64,000 nucleotides of DNA from Treponema sp. (GTDB lineage: Bacteria > Spirochaetota > Spirochaetia > Treponematales > Treponemataceae). Below are positions 26,100 to 34,106 of this stretch, piece after piece. The notes under the pieces are model-generated. The model saw nothing but the letters and a program-made list of their open reading frames with translations, did not search any database and had not been told where the DNA came from. The stretch spans positions 62,001 to 126,000 of the forward strand of contig JAEESN010000003.1 of the NCBI GenBank assembly GCA_016286365.1. Reading direction: 5' to 3'. A program made the position numbers and the translations under genes. How positions within the stretch are numbered: the first letter of the stretch is position 1; every line of letters begins with the position of its first letter.

Positions 26100-26459
26100 A
26101 TGATTCAGATTTTTGGTACAAATAAATCTTTTGACTGCAAAGCGGCACAGAGATTTTTTAAAGAAAGACGGATTGTTTTTCAGTTTGTGGATTTAAAAGA
26201 AAAAGAGATGAGCGCGGGCGAGTTTGATTCTGTAGTTTGTGCAATCGCAAGACAGGAAGGAAGTCGCGCCGGTGCAATTGATTTTATGACAGATAAAAAT
26301 GCAAAAGATTATTCAAGCATTGCATACCTTGATGACAGCGAAAAAGAATCAAAACTTTTTGAAAATCAGCTCAAACTTTTAAAACTCCCTGTATGCCGTA
26401 ACGGAAAAACAGAAGCTACAATCGGTATGTGCCAGAAAGTTTGGGAAAGCTGGAAATAA
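26100..26459 (+). CDS. ArsC/Spx family protein
   Basis: The 119-residue protein has the thioredoxin-like ArsC/Spx fold, with FGTNKSFDCKAAQRFFKERRI, FVDLKEKEMS and a C-terminal PVCRNGKTEATIG. There is a single Cys in the active-site position. Family members are arsenate reductases or RNA-polymerase-binding Spx-like regulators; the sequence does not decide between them. The start at 26100 is preferred to one eight codons upstream, which would lie before the -10 box. Confidence 0.85.
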   Translation: MIQIFGTNKSFDCKAAQRFFKERRIVFQFVDLKEKEMSAGEFDSVVCAIARQEGSRAGAIDFMTDKNAKDYSSIAYLDDSEKESKLFENQLKLLKLPVCRNGKTEATIGMCQKVWESWK

Positions 26460-26497
26460 AAAACGCCTGGAAATATGAGTGGCAAAAGGAGATAAAA

Positions 26498-27271
26498 ATG
26501 AAAAAAGGTTTATTGGTTTTATTTACGTTATTTGTAAGCATGGCAGTCTGTTTTGCAGATGAAGATAAAATATGTATTCCAGACAAGATATGTACGCTAA
26601 CAGTGACACCGATAAATGGTAACTTAAGTTATACAGTCGTTACTTATTCATCCATAAAACTCAATAGTAATGCTGATTATTTTTTCGGAGTAGTAGAAAT
26701 TCAATCAGAAAAAGAACCTAAATATATATATGATGTTCCGATTTACGCTATAAAAATTGATAAGCAGCTTGAAGGCGATGTTCAGAGGCTGTTTATAAGC
26801 AAAATAAAATTTAAAGATGAACAAACTATCACCATCACTGATGGCGAAAATCATATTTTTGAATTAAACATAAACACGTTTGAAGTAAAATGCATAAACA
26901 CCAAAAATAATTTATTTAAGTTTGTATATCCCGGTGAGAAGTATGAATGCATATCCGGAAATGTAAATAAACTTTATGAAAAGAAATTAAAAGAAACTGT
27001 CACCCGGAATAAAGAATACAAATACACAGGAACACAACCCGAAGTAAAAAAACTTACAAAACCGGATGATGTTATAAAAGTTGCAGAACAGGCTTTATTC
27101 CAGATTTACGGTAAAGACAATATCAGAGACGAGCAGCCTTACCGCATTTCAAAATATAAAAACAAATGGATTGTACAAGGCTCTTTTCAAAAAGAAAACC
27201 TCGGCGGTGTTTTTGAAATCATAATCAACGCAGAAACCTCACAAATAGAATCTGTAATTCACGGAGAATAG
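26498..27271 (+). CDS. Exported NTF2-fold-immunity-like protein, copy 1
   Basis: The 257-residue protein has a signal peptide ending VCFAD, a beta-rich middle module (LEGDVQRLFISKIKF, FELNINTFEVK) and a C-terminal domain of about 70 residues. The C-terminal domain, DDVIKVAEQALFQIYG, DEQPYRISKYKNKWIVQGS and GGVFEIIINAE, resembles the NTF2-fold immunity family (Imm-NTF2-2). In toxin systems that family protects against partner toxins; no toxin gene is nearby. It is nearly identical over its last 200 residues to the gene at 28134. Confidence 0.75.
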   Translation: MKKGLLVLFTLFVSMAVCFADEDKICIPDKICTLTVTPINGNLSYTVVTYSSIKLNSNADYFFGVVEIQSEKEPKYIYDVPIYAIKIDKQLEGDVQRLFISKIKFKDEQTITITDGENHIFELNINTFEVKCINTKNNLFKFVYPGEKYECISGNVNKLYEKKLKETVTRNKEYKYTGTQPEVKKLTKPDDVIKVAEQALFQIYGKDNIRDEQPYRISKYKNKWIVQGSFQKENLGGVFEIIINAETSQIESVIHGE

Positions 27272-27283
27272 AAGAGATAAAAT

Positions 27284-28117
27284 ATGAAAAAACTTTTTAT
27301 AATTTTATGTACATTATTTATCACTTCAATTTCTGCCTGGTCTGATGAACCTTGGGAACCACAGGAATATTTTTCTCCAGATGGGAAATATCGCGTCATT
27401 GACCAAACAGGTGGACTTATTTCAAAAAAATGGAATAAAGAAACTGTTCTTTTTACCGTTTATGAAGGAAATACACTTTTCGATGAAATTAAAATCGCCA
27501 AAGTTTTCAAAAATCCTCGTATGGTAGAATATGTTGCAACCGTATCACATTTTCACTGGGGTTGTTTCGTTTCTATCGATAATGAAGGAATTAATCTGCT
27601 AGATAATGAAGGTGAAAAGAAATATATTTTTGAAACAAAAGAAATTCAATCCGAGACACACCAATCACAATTAACTTATGACGAGCTTGAATCTCTTATA
27701 AACAAGGCACTTCCACTTGTCAAAAACAAAAGAGATGTAAAAAAGATTTCGAAAGCCCTTAAAACGATTAAAATGCTGTTCGGTCAAAAAGGAATCAACC
27801 TTAATAACGGACACAACAATTATGATTTATTTAAATCTGGAAAATCAGAACTCAAAATAATAAATACAAAAGGTCCATGGAAAGGTGCTGGATCCCACTC
27901 TGTAAAAACAGCATTCAGATTAAAAACTTCTGAAATAAATATTTCGTTTTTCATCACAGATGATGATTGTGATCTTTACATAGTCATCCATGGTGGCGGA
28001 GATAAAGAAAACTTTAAAGGACGATGGGGCGAAGATTTTGATTATCTGCCGGAAAGATTCTACGAATTCAATACAAAAACAAGTTACGTAAGAACCGGGG
28101 ATTATTATCCTGATTAA
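27284..28117 (+). CDS. Exported hypothetical protein
   Basis: The 277-residue protein has a signal peptide (MKKLFIILCTLFITSISAWSD). I recognise no family. It is beta-rich at both ends, with a helical Lys-rich centre (LVKNKRDVKKISKALKTIK). It lies between the two near-duplicate NTF2-like genes, 12 bases after the first, and probably belongs to the same transcript. Confidence 0.6.
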   Translation: MKKLFIILCTLFITSISAWSDEPWEPQEYFSPDGKYRVIDQTGGLISKKWNKETVLFTVYEGNTLFDEIKIAKVFKNPRMVEYVATVSHFHWGCFVSIDNEGINLLDNEGEKKYIFETKEIQSETHQSQLTYDELESLINKALPLVKNKRDVKKISKALKTIKMLFGQKGINLNNGHNNYDLFKSGKSELKIINTKGPWKGAGSHSVKTAFRLKTSEINISFFITDDDCDLYIVIHGGGDKENFKGRWGEDFDYLPERFYEFNTKTSYVRTGDYYPD

Positions 28118-28133
28118 TAAGATGGGAATAAAC

Positions 28134-28880
28134 ATGAAAAAAAATTTTATACTTTTATTTACATTATTTGTAAGCATGGCAGTCTGTTTTGCAGATATAT
28201 ATATAGATGAATCAAAAAAGCCATGTTCTCTTACCAAAGAAAATATTACTTACACCGCAGATATGAAAGTCTTTGGTGATGCTGATTATTTTTTTGGGAT
28301 AATAAAAGTTCAATCAGAAAAAGAACCCAAATATATATATAATGTTCCGATTTACGCTATAAAACTTAATGAACACCTTGAAGGCGATGTTCAGTGGCTG
28401 TTTATAAGCAAAATAGAATTTAAAGATAAACAAACAATCACCATCACTGATGGCGAAAATCATATTTTTGAATTAAACATAAACACGTTCGAAGTAAAAT
28501 GCATAAACACAAAAAATAATTTATTTAAGTTTGTATATCCCGGTGAGAAGTATGAATGCATATCCGGAAATGTAAATAAACTTTATGAAAAGAAATTAAA
28601 AGAAACTGTCACCCGGAATAAAGAATACAAATACACAGGAACACAACCCGAAGTTAAAAAACTTACAAAACCGGATGATGTTATAAAAGTTGCAGAACAG
28701 GCTTTGTTCGAGATTTATGGTAAAGACAATATCAGAGACGAGCAGCCCTACCGAATTTCAAAATATAAAAACAAATGGATTATCCAAGGCTCTCTTGCAA
28801 AAGACTACAAAGGCGGCGTTTTCGAAATCGTAATAAACGCAGACACGTCTCGGATTGAATCTGTAATTCATGGAAAATAA
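28134..28880 (+). CDS. Exported NTF2-fold-immunity-like protein, copy 2
   Basis: The 248-residue protein matches copy 1 almost exactly from about residue 45 to residue 230 and shares its signal-peptide sequence. It differs in residues 20-45 and again in the last 25. The start at 28134 aligns with copy 1; the frame extends four codons upstream. The pattern shows a recent tandem duplication of about 1.6 kb followed by divergence of the N-terminus. Confidence 0.75.
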   Translation: MKKNFILLFTLFVSMAVCFADIYIDESKKPCSLTKENITYTADMKVFGDADYFFGIIKVQSEKEPKYIYNVPIYAIKLNEHLEGDVQWLFISKIEFKDKQTITITDGENHIFELNINTFEVKCINTKNNLFKFVYPGEKYECISGNVNKLYEKKLKETVTRNKEYKYTGTQPEVKKLTKPDDVIKVAEQALFEIYGKDNIRDEQPYRISKYKNKWIIQGSLAKDYKGGVFEIVINADTSRIESVIHGK

Positions 28881-28905
28881 AGAAAAACCCCTAAGGACAA
28901 TCAAC

Positions 28906-29568
28906 ATGAAAAAATTATTACTGATTTTATTTTTTACAATCGTCACAGCTACGAGCGCCTTTGCAAAACGGACATCACCTCCAGAACTAGAATCCATTAA
29001 TTACAAAGGTCTTGAATATAATATTGATTATCACTTTTCTCGTTTTTCTGAAGAAGCTTTAATAACAGTAACGGATAATACCGATTCAGAATTTACCAGC
29101 GTCAAATTGATTACCTTATACAAAAAATTTTTTATTCCATTTTTGGAAACAGACGTTCAATGGGTTTTCATAAAAAAGATGGAATTAACTGGCAACAACA
29201 CAATTCGTTTTTATAGAGAAGATGAACAGATATTTGAATTAAACCTCAATAACAATTCCATCACAAAAATAACACAGTCAAAAACCTGGAACTCAATTAC
29301 AGTAAGACTTTTTTTAATCCTTATAGTTATTCTAATGGGGTATATTCTTTACCGTCTTATTAGAGGTGAATTAGAAATACGAAAAAAGATGGCTGAAAAA
29401 AGGATGAAAGAATTATCAATGACCAATGGTGCCGAATCTCTTTACAAAAATGACCGCGAATTCAAACAAAAAATGTTAAACCGGAATTTAATAATCATAG
29501 GAATTGTTTTTGTATTTCTCGTAATCAGTTTTATAATTATGCTGATTATCCGCTTGTTGAATAGATAA
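28906..29568 (+). CDS. Exported membrane protein sharing the neighbours' middle module
   Basis: The 220-residue protein has a signal peptide ending TSAFA, an extracytoplasmic domain, and two membrane helices at about residues 130-150 and 195-215. LETDVQWVFIKKMEL and EQIFELNLNNNSITK align with the middle module of the NTF2-like proteins, so the three genes share a domain. It overlaps no neighbour and has AAGGA nine bases before the ATG. Confidence 0.65.
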   Translation: MKKLLLILFFTIVTATSAFAKRTSPPELESINYKGLEYNIDYHFSRFSEEALITVTDNTDSEFTSVKLITLYKKFFIPFLETDVQWVFIKKMELTGNNTIRFYREDEQIFELNLNNNSITKITQSKTWNSITVRLFLILIVILMGYILYRLIRGELEIRKKMAEKRMKELSMTNGAESLYKNDREFKQKMLNRNLIIIGIVFVFLVISFIIMLIIRLLNR

Positions 29569-29587
29569 TAATATAACAGGACAATAT

Positions 29588-30667
29588 ATGAAGAAATTTT
29601 TTATCATTTTATGTACATTATTTTTATTTACTTTTTCTGCGTGTGCCGAGGAAGAAAAACCTCTTTCCAAAAAAATATCTCCGGGAGATACTGTAACGCT
29701 GAAGGGAAGTTTTCGACTCTATAATGGGATGCCGCCAAACATCCGATTTGTAACAGACAGAAGCGAAGTCATTGGAATTGGGACAGAAGAAGACAGTGAC
29801 AACGAAATTGTAAACAATCTTATAAAAAATCAGATAGACTTTGATTGCTTTTTTAAAACAGAAGCAGTTTTTAAATATGACAAAAATGTGGATATCCAAT
29901 ATTACGACAAACCTTTAATGTGTTTTTCTGTTGAAAAAATAAAAATTCTGGAAGCAGAAATATTACCAGTAAACTGGAATATAAAACTTTCTAAAATCAC
30001 AATCAACAAAAAAGACGGCCTGGTAAAGGCACAGGTGGAGATTGTTAATTCCTGGAACGAAACTCAAAACTTTTCAAATCAGTTTTTGTTTTTGAATTAT
30101 AAGGGAAAATCTTATCGTGCCTATCTTGATTCAATAGCGAGCAATGTAATTGATTTTGATTTTATAGAAATTCCGGCCGGTGAGAAAATTAAAAAAGATA
30201 TTTATTTTGTAGTTGAGGACTTAATACAAAATGGCGATGGCATTGAAGCATGTTCTTTTTCTTATTTTACTAAACCTGTTCAAAAATGGACCGGTAAAAA
30301 TGCAGAACCGATTTTAGACACTGTTACAAAGAAAAATTATAAAACAATAATCACAGAAGCTTCTCATATGGAGCCCGATTTTAACGGAAAATATAAGATC
30401 GCAGAATTCGGAGCCGGAACTATGGCAAATGGATTTTTCATCATCAATCTTGAGACCGGAGTTGTTACAGAAGGTTTTTCTTTTGAACTGGGGCTTGATT
30501 ATTCTTTAGACAGCAATATCATAATCAAAAACCCTGAAAAAGAAGTGCGAGATTTCTGGAAAGACGAGATTAAAAACAGTGGAAAAATTCCAGAATGGTG
30601 CAATACAGAATATTATCTTTTCGAAGATGATGAATTAAAAGTTTTAAATCCGATCTTGTATAATTAG
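29588..30667 (+). CDS. Exported hypothetical (possible lipoprotein)
   Basis: The 359-residue protein starts MKKFFIILCTLFLFTFSAC, which could be a relaxed spirochaetal lipobox with Cys19. The N-terminal region contains KISPGDTVTLKGSF and the middle looks like a beta-sandwich. No family is recognised. It ends the five-gene exported cluster and overlaps the convergent kinase-like gene by 24 bases. Confidence 0.6.
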   Translation: MKKFFIILCTLFLFTFSACAEEEKPLSKKISPGDTVTLKGSFRLYNGMPPNIRFVTDRSEVIGIGTEEDSDNEIVNNLIKNQIDFDCFFKTEAVFKYDKNVDIQYYDKPLMCFSVEKIKILEAEILPVNWNIKLSKITINKKDGLVKAQVEIVNSWNETQNFSNQFLFLNYKGKSYRAYLDSIASNVIDFDFIEIPAGEKIKKDIYFVVEDLIQNGDGIEACSFSYFTKPVQKWTGKNAEPILDTVTKKNYKTIITEASHMEPDFNGKYKIAEFGAGTMANGFFIINLETGVVTEGFSFELGLDYSLDSNIIIKNPEKEVRDFWKDEIKNSGKIPEWCNTEYYLFEDDELKVLNPILYN

Positions 30668-31174
30668 CGTAAGAATAAATTCCTCAATCATTTCTGCAGT
30701 TTCTTCTACCGTTTGATTTGTGTTATCAATGAACAGCTGGAACTTACCTTTGCTTCTTTTGAACCAGGCGCTGTATTCGTGCTGGGTTTTAATAAACTCG
30801 TCGCTGTCTGTCTGGCGTTCGGCGGGGCGAGCCTTTAGACGCCTGGTGATTTCGTCGTCGGAGCAGGTCATTCCGATGAAGAATGTACGCCCTATTGATT
30901 CGGGCAGATCCACGTGGTTATAAAAGTTTGGTGGATTCATGCCGGCACTCACAAAGAAAATATTTTTATCACCGGAGATTTCGTCTGCGCGTTTGAGGGT
31001 GTCTGTATAATACTGATTTTCGTGGTCAGTTCCTTTGTAGCTGTGCCAGTTCAGACCGACGGCGTCTGTATCAATGCAGGCAAAGTTCGGCAGCTGATTA
31101 CGTTGGGCGATGATTTCTTTTACTGTAGATTTTCCAACGCCACATGGGGCGCAAAGTATTACTAGTGTTTTCAT
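30644..31174 (-). CDS. P-loop kinase-like protein
   Basis: The 176-residue protein has a P-loop, CAPCGVGKST (about residues 7-16), a DTDAVG switch, and the lid-type segment TRRLKARPAERQ. It resembles small AAA/shikimate-kinase-fold nucleotide kinases; the phosphate acceptor is unknown. The ATG at 31174 follows GGAGAAC; the open frame extends 14 codons upstream without a signal. Confidence 0.78.
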   Translation of the reverse strand: MKTLVILCAPCGVGKSTVKEIIAQRNQLPNFACIDTDAVGLNWHSYKGTDHENQYYTDTLKRADEISGDKNIFFVSAGMNPPNFYNHVDLPESIGRTFFIGMTCSDDEITRRLKARPAERQTDSDEFIKTQHEYSAWFKRSKGKFQLFIDNTNQTVEETAEMIEEFILTLIIQDRI

Positions 31175-31203
31175 TTTTGTTCTCCATAATAGATTGTTCT
31201 GGA

Positions 31204-31254
31204 GACCCTTCGACAAGCTCAGAGACCCCAGTTCACCGTATTTTCAAAGCGCTT
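31204..31254. repeat. CCTTCGACAAGCTCAG-type short repeat and a 12-bp palindrome
   Basis: The intergenic gap before the cupin gene contains CCCTTCGACAAGCTCAG, a string that I recall as a dispersed intergenic repeat in many bacterial genomes, followed by the palindrome CAAAGCGCTTTG. No other copy was noticed in this window. Confidence 0.4.
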
Positions 31255-31391
31255 TGTGATTATAGAATATATGATTTATGCCCGCCTGTATATGTTGAGA
31301 ATGGGTGGAAGTATTATTTCCATATAAAAGAGCAATTTTATCCAATAAATTATTTTTGATTTTTATTACTCTCTTTTCAAGAGGCAACAAT

Positions 31392-31781
31392 ATGAGTAAA
31401 GAACTTTTTGAAAAATTCAACAGTGGAAGTCTTCGTCTGTCGGAAGGTCAGATTGACTTCGACAAAATCAACTGGAACAAGCATCAGACTTTTGAAGGTG
31501 TTGAACTTAAGCACATCATCACTGCAAAGGATACTGGTGGGGACTTCAGCTATCACCTTGTTAGAATTGCGCCTAACAAAAGCATTAAAAATCACATTCA
31601 TGAAACTCAGCTGGAAACTCACGAGGTTATTGCGGGCTACGGAAAGTGTATTAATGATGGAAAGTGTCTTGATTATGAGCCAGGTGTAATTTCGATTATG
31701 CCGGCTAAGGTTCCACATGAAGTTAATGCAGGACCAGAAGGCCTTTATCTTTTTGCAAAATTTTTTCCAGCCTTATGTTAG
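31392..31781 (+). CDS. Cupin domain protein
   Basis: The 129-residue protein has a cupin barrel: HIHETQLETHEVIAGYGKC (metal-binding His and Glu) and VISIMPAKVPHEVNAGPEG. Cupins bind metals and act as enzymes or sensors; the ligand is unknown. The ATG at 31392 has GAGG upstream. It converges on the AraC-type gene with a four-base overlap. Confidence 0.85.
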   Translation: MSKELFEKFNSGSLRLSEGQIDFDKINWNKHQTFEGVELKHIITAKDTGGDFSYHLVRIAPNKSIKNHIHETQLETHEVIAGYGKCINDGKCLDYEPGVISIMPAKVPHEVNAGPEGLYLFAKFFPALC

Positions 31782-32425
31782 GAATCGCAGTCTGATTTTG
31801 CAGCATCCTTATACTCTTTTGGGGTAAGGCCGACAATTTTTTGAAAGCATCTGTCGAGGTGACTCTGATCACAAAAGCCTGCATCATAAGTTACCTCGCA
31901 GACGCTTTTTTCTTCTTCCAGCAGCTTCTGGGCTTTTCGAACTTTGCACTGAATCTGAAACTGATGTGGAGTAAGTCCATACATCTTTTTGAATTTCCTA
32001 ATTAAATGAAAAGGACTGATATTTGTGGCCCGGGCCATTTCTTCAATAAGATAAAGATTTTCCGGCTGATCGAGAATGGAATCTTTGAGTTCTACAAGTC
32101 CACTGGCTCCGCCGGATTCGCCGAGTTCTCCAGGCTTGCCGCCCCCTGCACTTGTCTGTGTTCTCACACAAGTTACCAGCATCGAATAGTTCTTATCATC
32201 TACCGGTTTTATCTCATGCAGAACATCCGGCGGAATCTGAAACTCATCTCCCGCACTATAGATTTTTGACTCCCCCTCCATCACAATGCAGACACTTCCA
32301 TCTTCAACAATTCCAAGAGTCAGGTGTTCAGCATGCGTGTGAGGCGGATAAGCCTTCGTCCAGTTTTTATAATGCACGCATTCTATGTCATCATTTTTTT
32401 TCTGGTACGAAATCTGATTAGTCAA
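31778..32425 (-). CDS. AraC family regulator with N-terminal cupin
   Basis: The 215-residue protein has a cupin-like sensory domain (PPHTHAEHLTLGIV, FQIPPDVLHEI) and the AraC double helix-turn-helix at about residues 120-210. The latter shows FHLIRKFKKMYGLTPHQFQ and DAGFCDQSHLDRCFQKIVGLTPKEY. It probably activates nearby genes in response to a small ligand; the convergent cupin gene is a candidate partner. Confidence 0.92.
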   Translation of the reverse strand: MTNQISYQKKNDDIECVHYKNWTKAYPPHTHAEHLTLGIVEDGSVCIVMEGESKIYSAGDEFQIPPDVLHEIKPVDDKNYSMLVTCVRTQTSAGGGKPGELGESGGASGLVELKDSILDQPENLYLIEEMARATNISPFHLIRKFKKMYGLTPHQFQIQCKVRKAQKLLEEEKSVCEVTYDAGFCDQSHLDRCFQKIVGLTPKEYKDAAKSDCDS

Positions 32426-32442
32426 AAGCCATGCCTTCCCTG

Positions 32443-32928
32443 TTAATATCCGAACTCGCCGACCAGAGATTCATCATTTTTAATCCAGTCAGCTACGTCG
32501 ATAACTCTGTACTCTGTTGCTGTGTCACGAACTATAACCGTTTTAATTCCGGCATTTATAACCAGTCTTTTACACATAGAACAGCAGATAGAATTTTTTA
32601 TGATTTCATTTGTTTCAACTTCACGACCAGAAAGATAAAGTGTTGAGTCAATCATTTTTGCGCGTTCTGCACTGATAATTGCATTGGCTTCGGCATGCAC
32701 GCTGCGGCACAATTCGTATCTTTCGCCACGCGGAATATTTAATTTCTGACGCACGCAGTAACCGATATCAGAACAATTCTGACGGCCACGAGGGGCACCT
32801 ACATAACCAGTAGAAATAATTTCATCATTCTTTACAATTACCGCGCCATAACGACGTCGCAAACAGGTACACTGATTTGAAACAACATCCGCAATATCAA
32901 GATAATAATTGATTTTGTCTTTTCGCAT
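32443..32928 (-). CDS. dCMP deaminase family protein
   Basis: The 161-residue protein has the ComEB/dCMP-deaminase zinc motif: RSVHAEANAI and the following CCSMCKRLVINAG, with TCLRRRYGAVIV at the N-terminus. It should convert dCMP to dUMP for thymidylate synthesis, although related proteins take other substrates. It stands 19 bases from the radical SAM gene upstream. Confidence 0.92.
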   Translation of the reverse strand: MRKDKINYYLDIADVVSNQCTCLRRRYGAVIVKNDEIISTGYVGAPRGRQNCSDIGYCVRQKLNIPRGERYELCRSVHAEANAIISAERAKMIDSTLYLSGREVETNEIIKNSICCSMCKRLVINAGIKTVIVRDTATEYRVIDVADWIKNDESLVGEFGY

Positions 32929-32947
32929 GATTCACTCCACTTTTTAA

Positions 32948-33796
32948 TTATATATTCCCCGGAAAAACAAATTCAAGATTTTCTTTTGCGATTTCAACAA
33001 GACGCAGAATTGTGCTGACCGGGGTTGGCTCTTTATCAGTAAGTTTGAAGGCCGGGAAGAAGCGAGTGATGTGGAGGGGGATTTTTTTGCCGGATTGATT
33101 TTCGAGAGCGGCGGTCCAGGCTGACAATTCGCGTATCTCCTCTTCACTGTCATTCTCGCCGGGGATGATGAGCGTGGTGAGTTCTACGTGGCAGGACTGG
33201 GCGGCGGTTGTAATAAAGTCTTTCACCATTTGAAAATCGCCGCCGATGAAGTCGTGGTAGAAGTGATTCGTAAATGCCTTGAGGTCTATGTTCATGGCAT
33301 CGATGTATGGCAGGATTTCCTTGAGAACTTTTTGAGTTGCTGTTCCGTTTGTTACCAGTACATTCTGCAGACCGGCTTCTTTTGCAAGCTTTGCAGTATC
33401 ACGAACAAACTCGTAACCGATAAGCGGTTCGTTGTAGGTAAAGGCAAGACCAATGTTACCGCGGGGACGGAGTTCCAGGGCTGTCTTTACAATTTCTTCC
33501 GGCTCATAAAAATCAGCTCTGTCTTTAAATTCAAAAGCCCTCTGCGACCAGGAGATACTCGAGTTCTGACAAAAAGGGCAGCGGAGGTTACAGCCATAAG
33601 AACCAAGGGACAAAATCATGCTTTTCGGCATAAACATTTTAAGAGGCTTTTTTTCAATCGGGTCCAGCGCAACAGAAGTAAGTCTTCCGTAATTAGCCGC
33701 TACAACCTGCTCATCGCGACAGATTCGTCCACCACAAAAACCAGTCTGACCTTCTTCTAATTTACACTGTCTGAAACAAACTTCACAAGTCGGCAT
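32948..33796 (-). CDS. amrS: AmmeMemoRadiSam system radical SAM enzyme
   Basis: The 282-residue protein has the radical SAM cluster motif CNLRCPFCQN within LGSYGCNLRCPFC, an N-terminal Cys cluster (CEVCFRQCKLEEGQTGFCGG), and the family-specific DPIEKKPLKMFMP. It is the radical SAM member of the conserved AmmeMemoRadiSam trio. The other two domains are fused in the gene at 35419, on the same strand. The reaction is not well established. Confidence 0.92.
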   Translation of the reverse strand: MPTCEVCFRQCKLEEGQTGFCGGRICRDEQVVAANYGRLTSVALDPIEKKPLKMFMPKSMILSLGSYGCNLRCPFCQNSSISWSQRAFEFKDRADFYEPEEIVKTALELRPRGNIGLAFTYNEPLIGYEFVRDTAKLAKEAGLQNVLVTNGTATQKVLKEILPYIDAMNIDLKAFTNHFYHDFIGGDFQMVKDFITTAAQSCHVELTTLIIPGENDSEEEIRELSAWTAALENQSGKKIPLHITRFFPAFKLTDKEPTPVSTILRLVEIAKENLEFVFPGNI

Positions 33797-34106
33797 TAAT
33801 TTTTCCTGTTATAGAATCCGATACACATCGAAATCGAATTCCTTTATTTCATATTAATAAATCCTCAAAAAGTTTTCTATTTTGGAAAGGAAGTTTTATT
33901 GTTTTTGCATTAAAAAATTATTATATTTAATTTGTAAAGTTCACTGCACAGAATGTAATATCCAACAATTTTTCATGTTTTTTAGTATGTGTAGTAATAA
34001 TCCTCGGGGGCCTCTGCCCTTTATAACTTTTTTTAATTTTCTTTACCATAATTCAGGTCTGGGGTTGGACTGGCGCTGAAAATCGAAAACTTACGAGGCA
34101 TATGGT
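33797..34106. other. 310-bp gap between amrS and the YhcG-like gene
   Basis: The gap is AT-rich and must hold the divergent promoters for both genes. The radical SAM gene has AGGA nine bases before its ATG. A GC-rich patch near 34005-34020 can form only a weak hairpin. No gene or repeat was recognised. Confidence 0.4.

Noticed and set aside
33882-34079. 65-codon frame in the gap before the YhcG-like gene
   Set aside because: Cys- and Phe-rich composition typical of a chance frame, no ribosome-binding site and no family resemblance.
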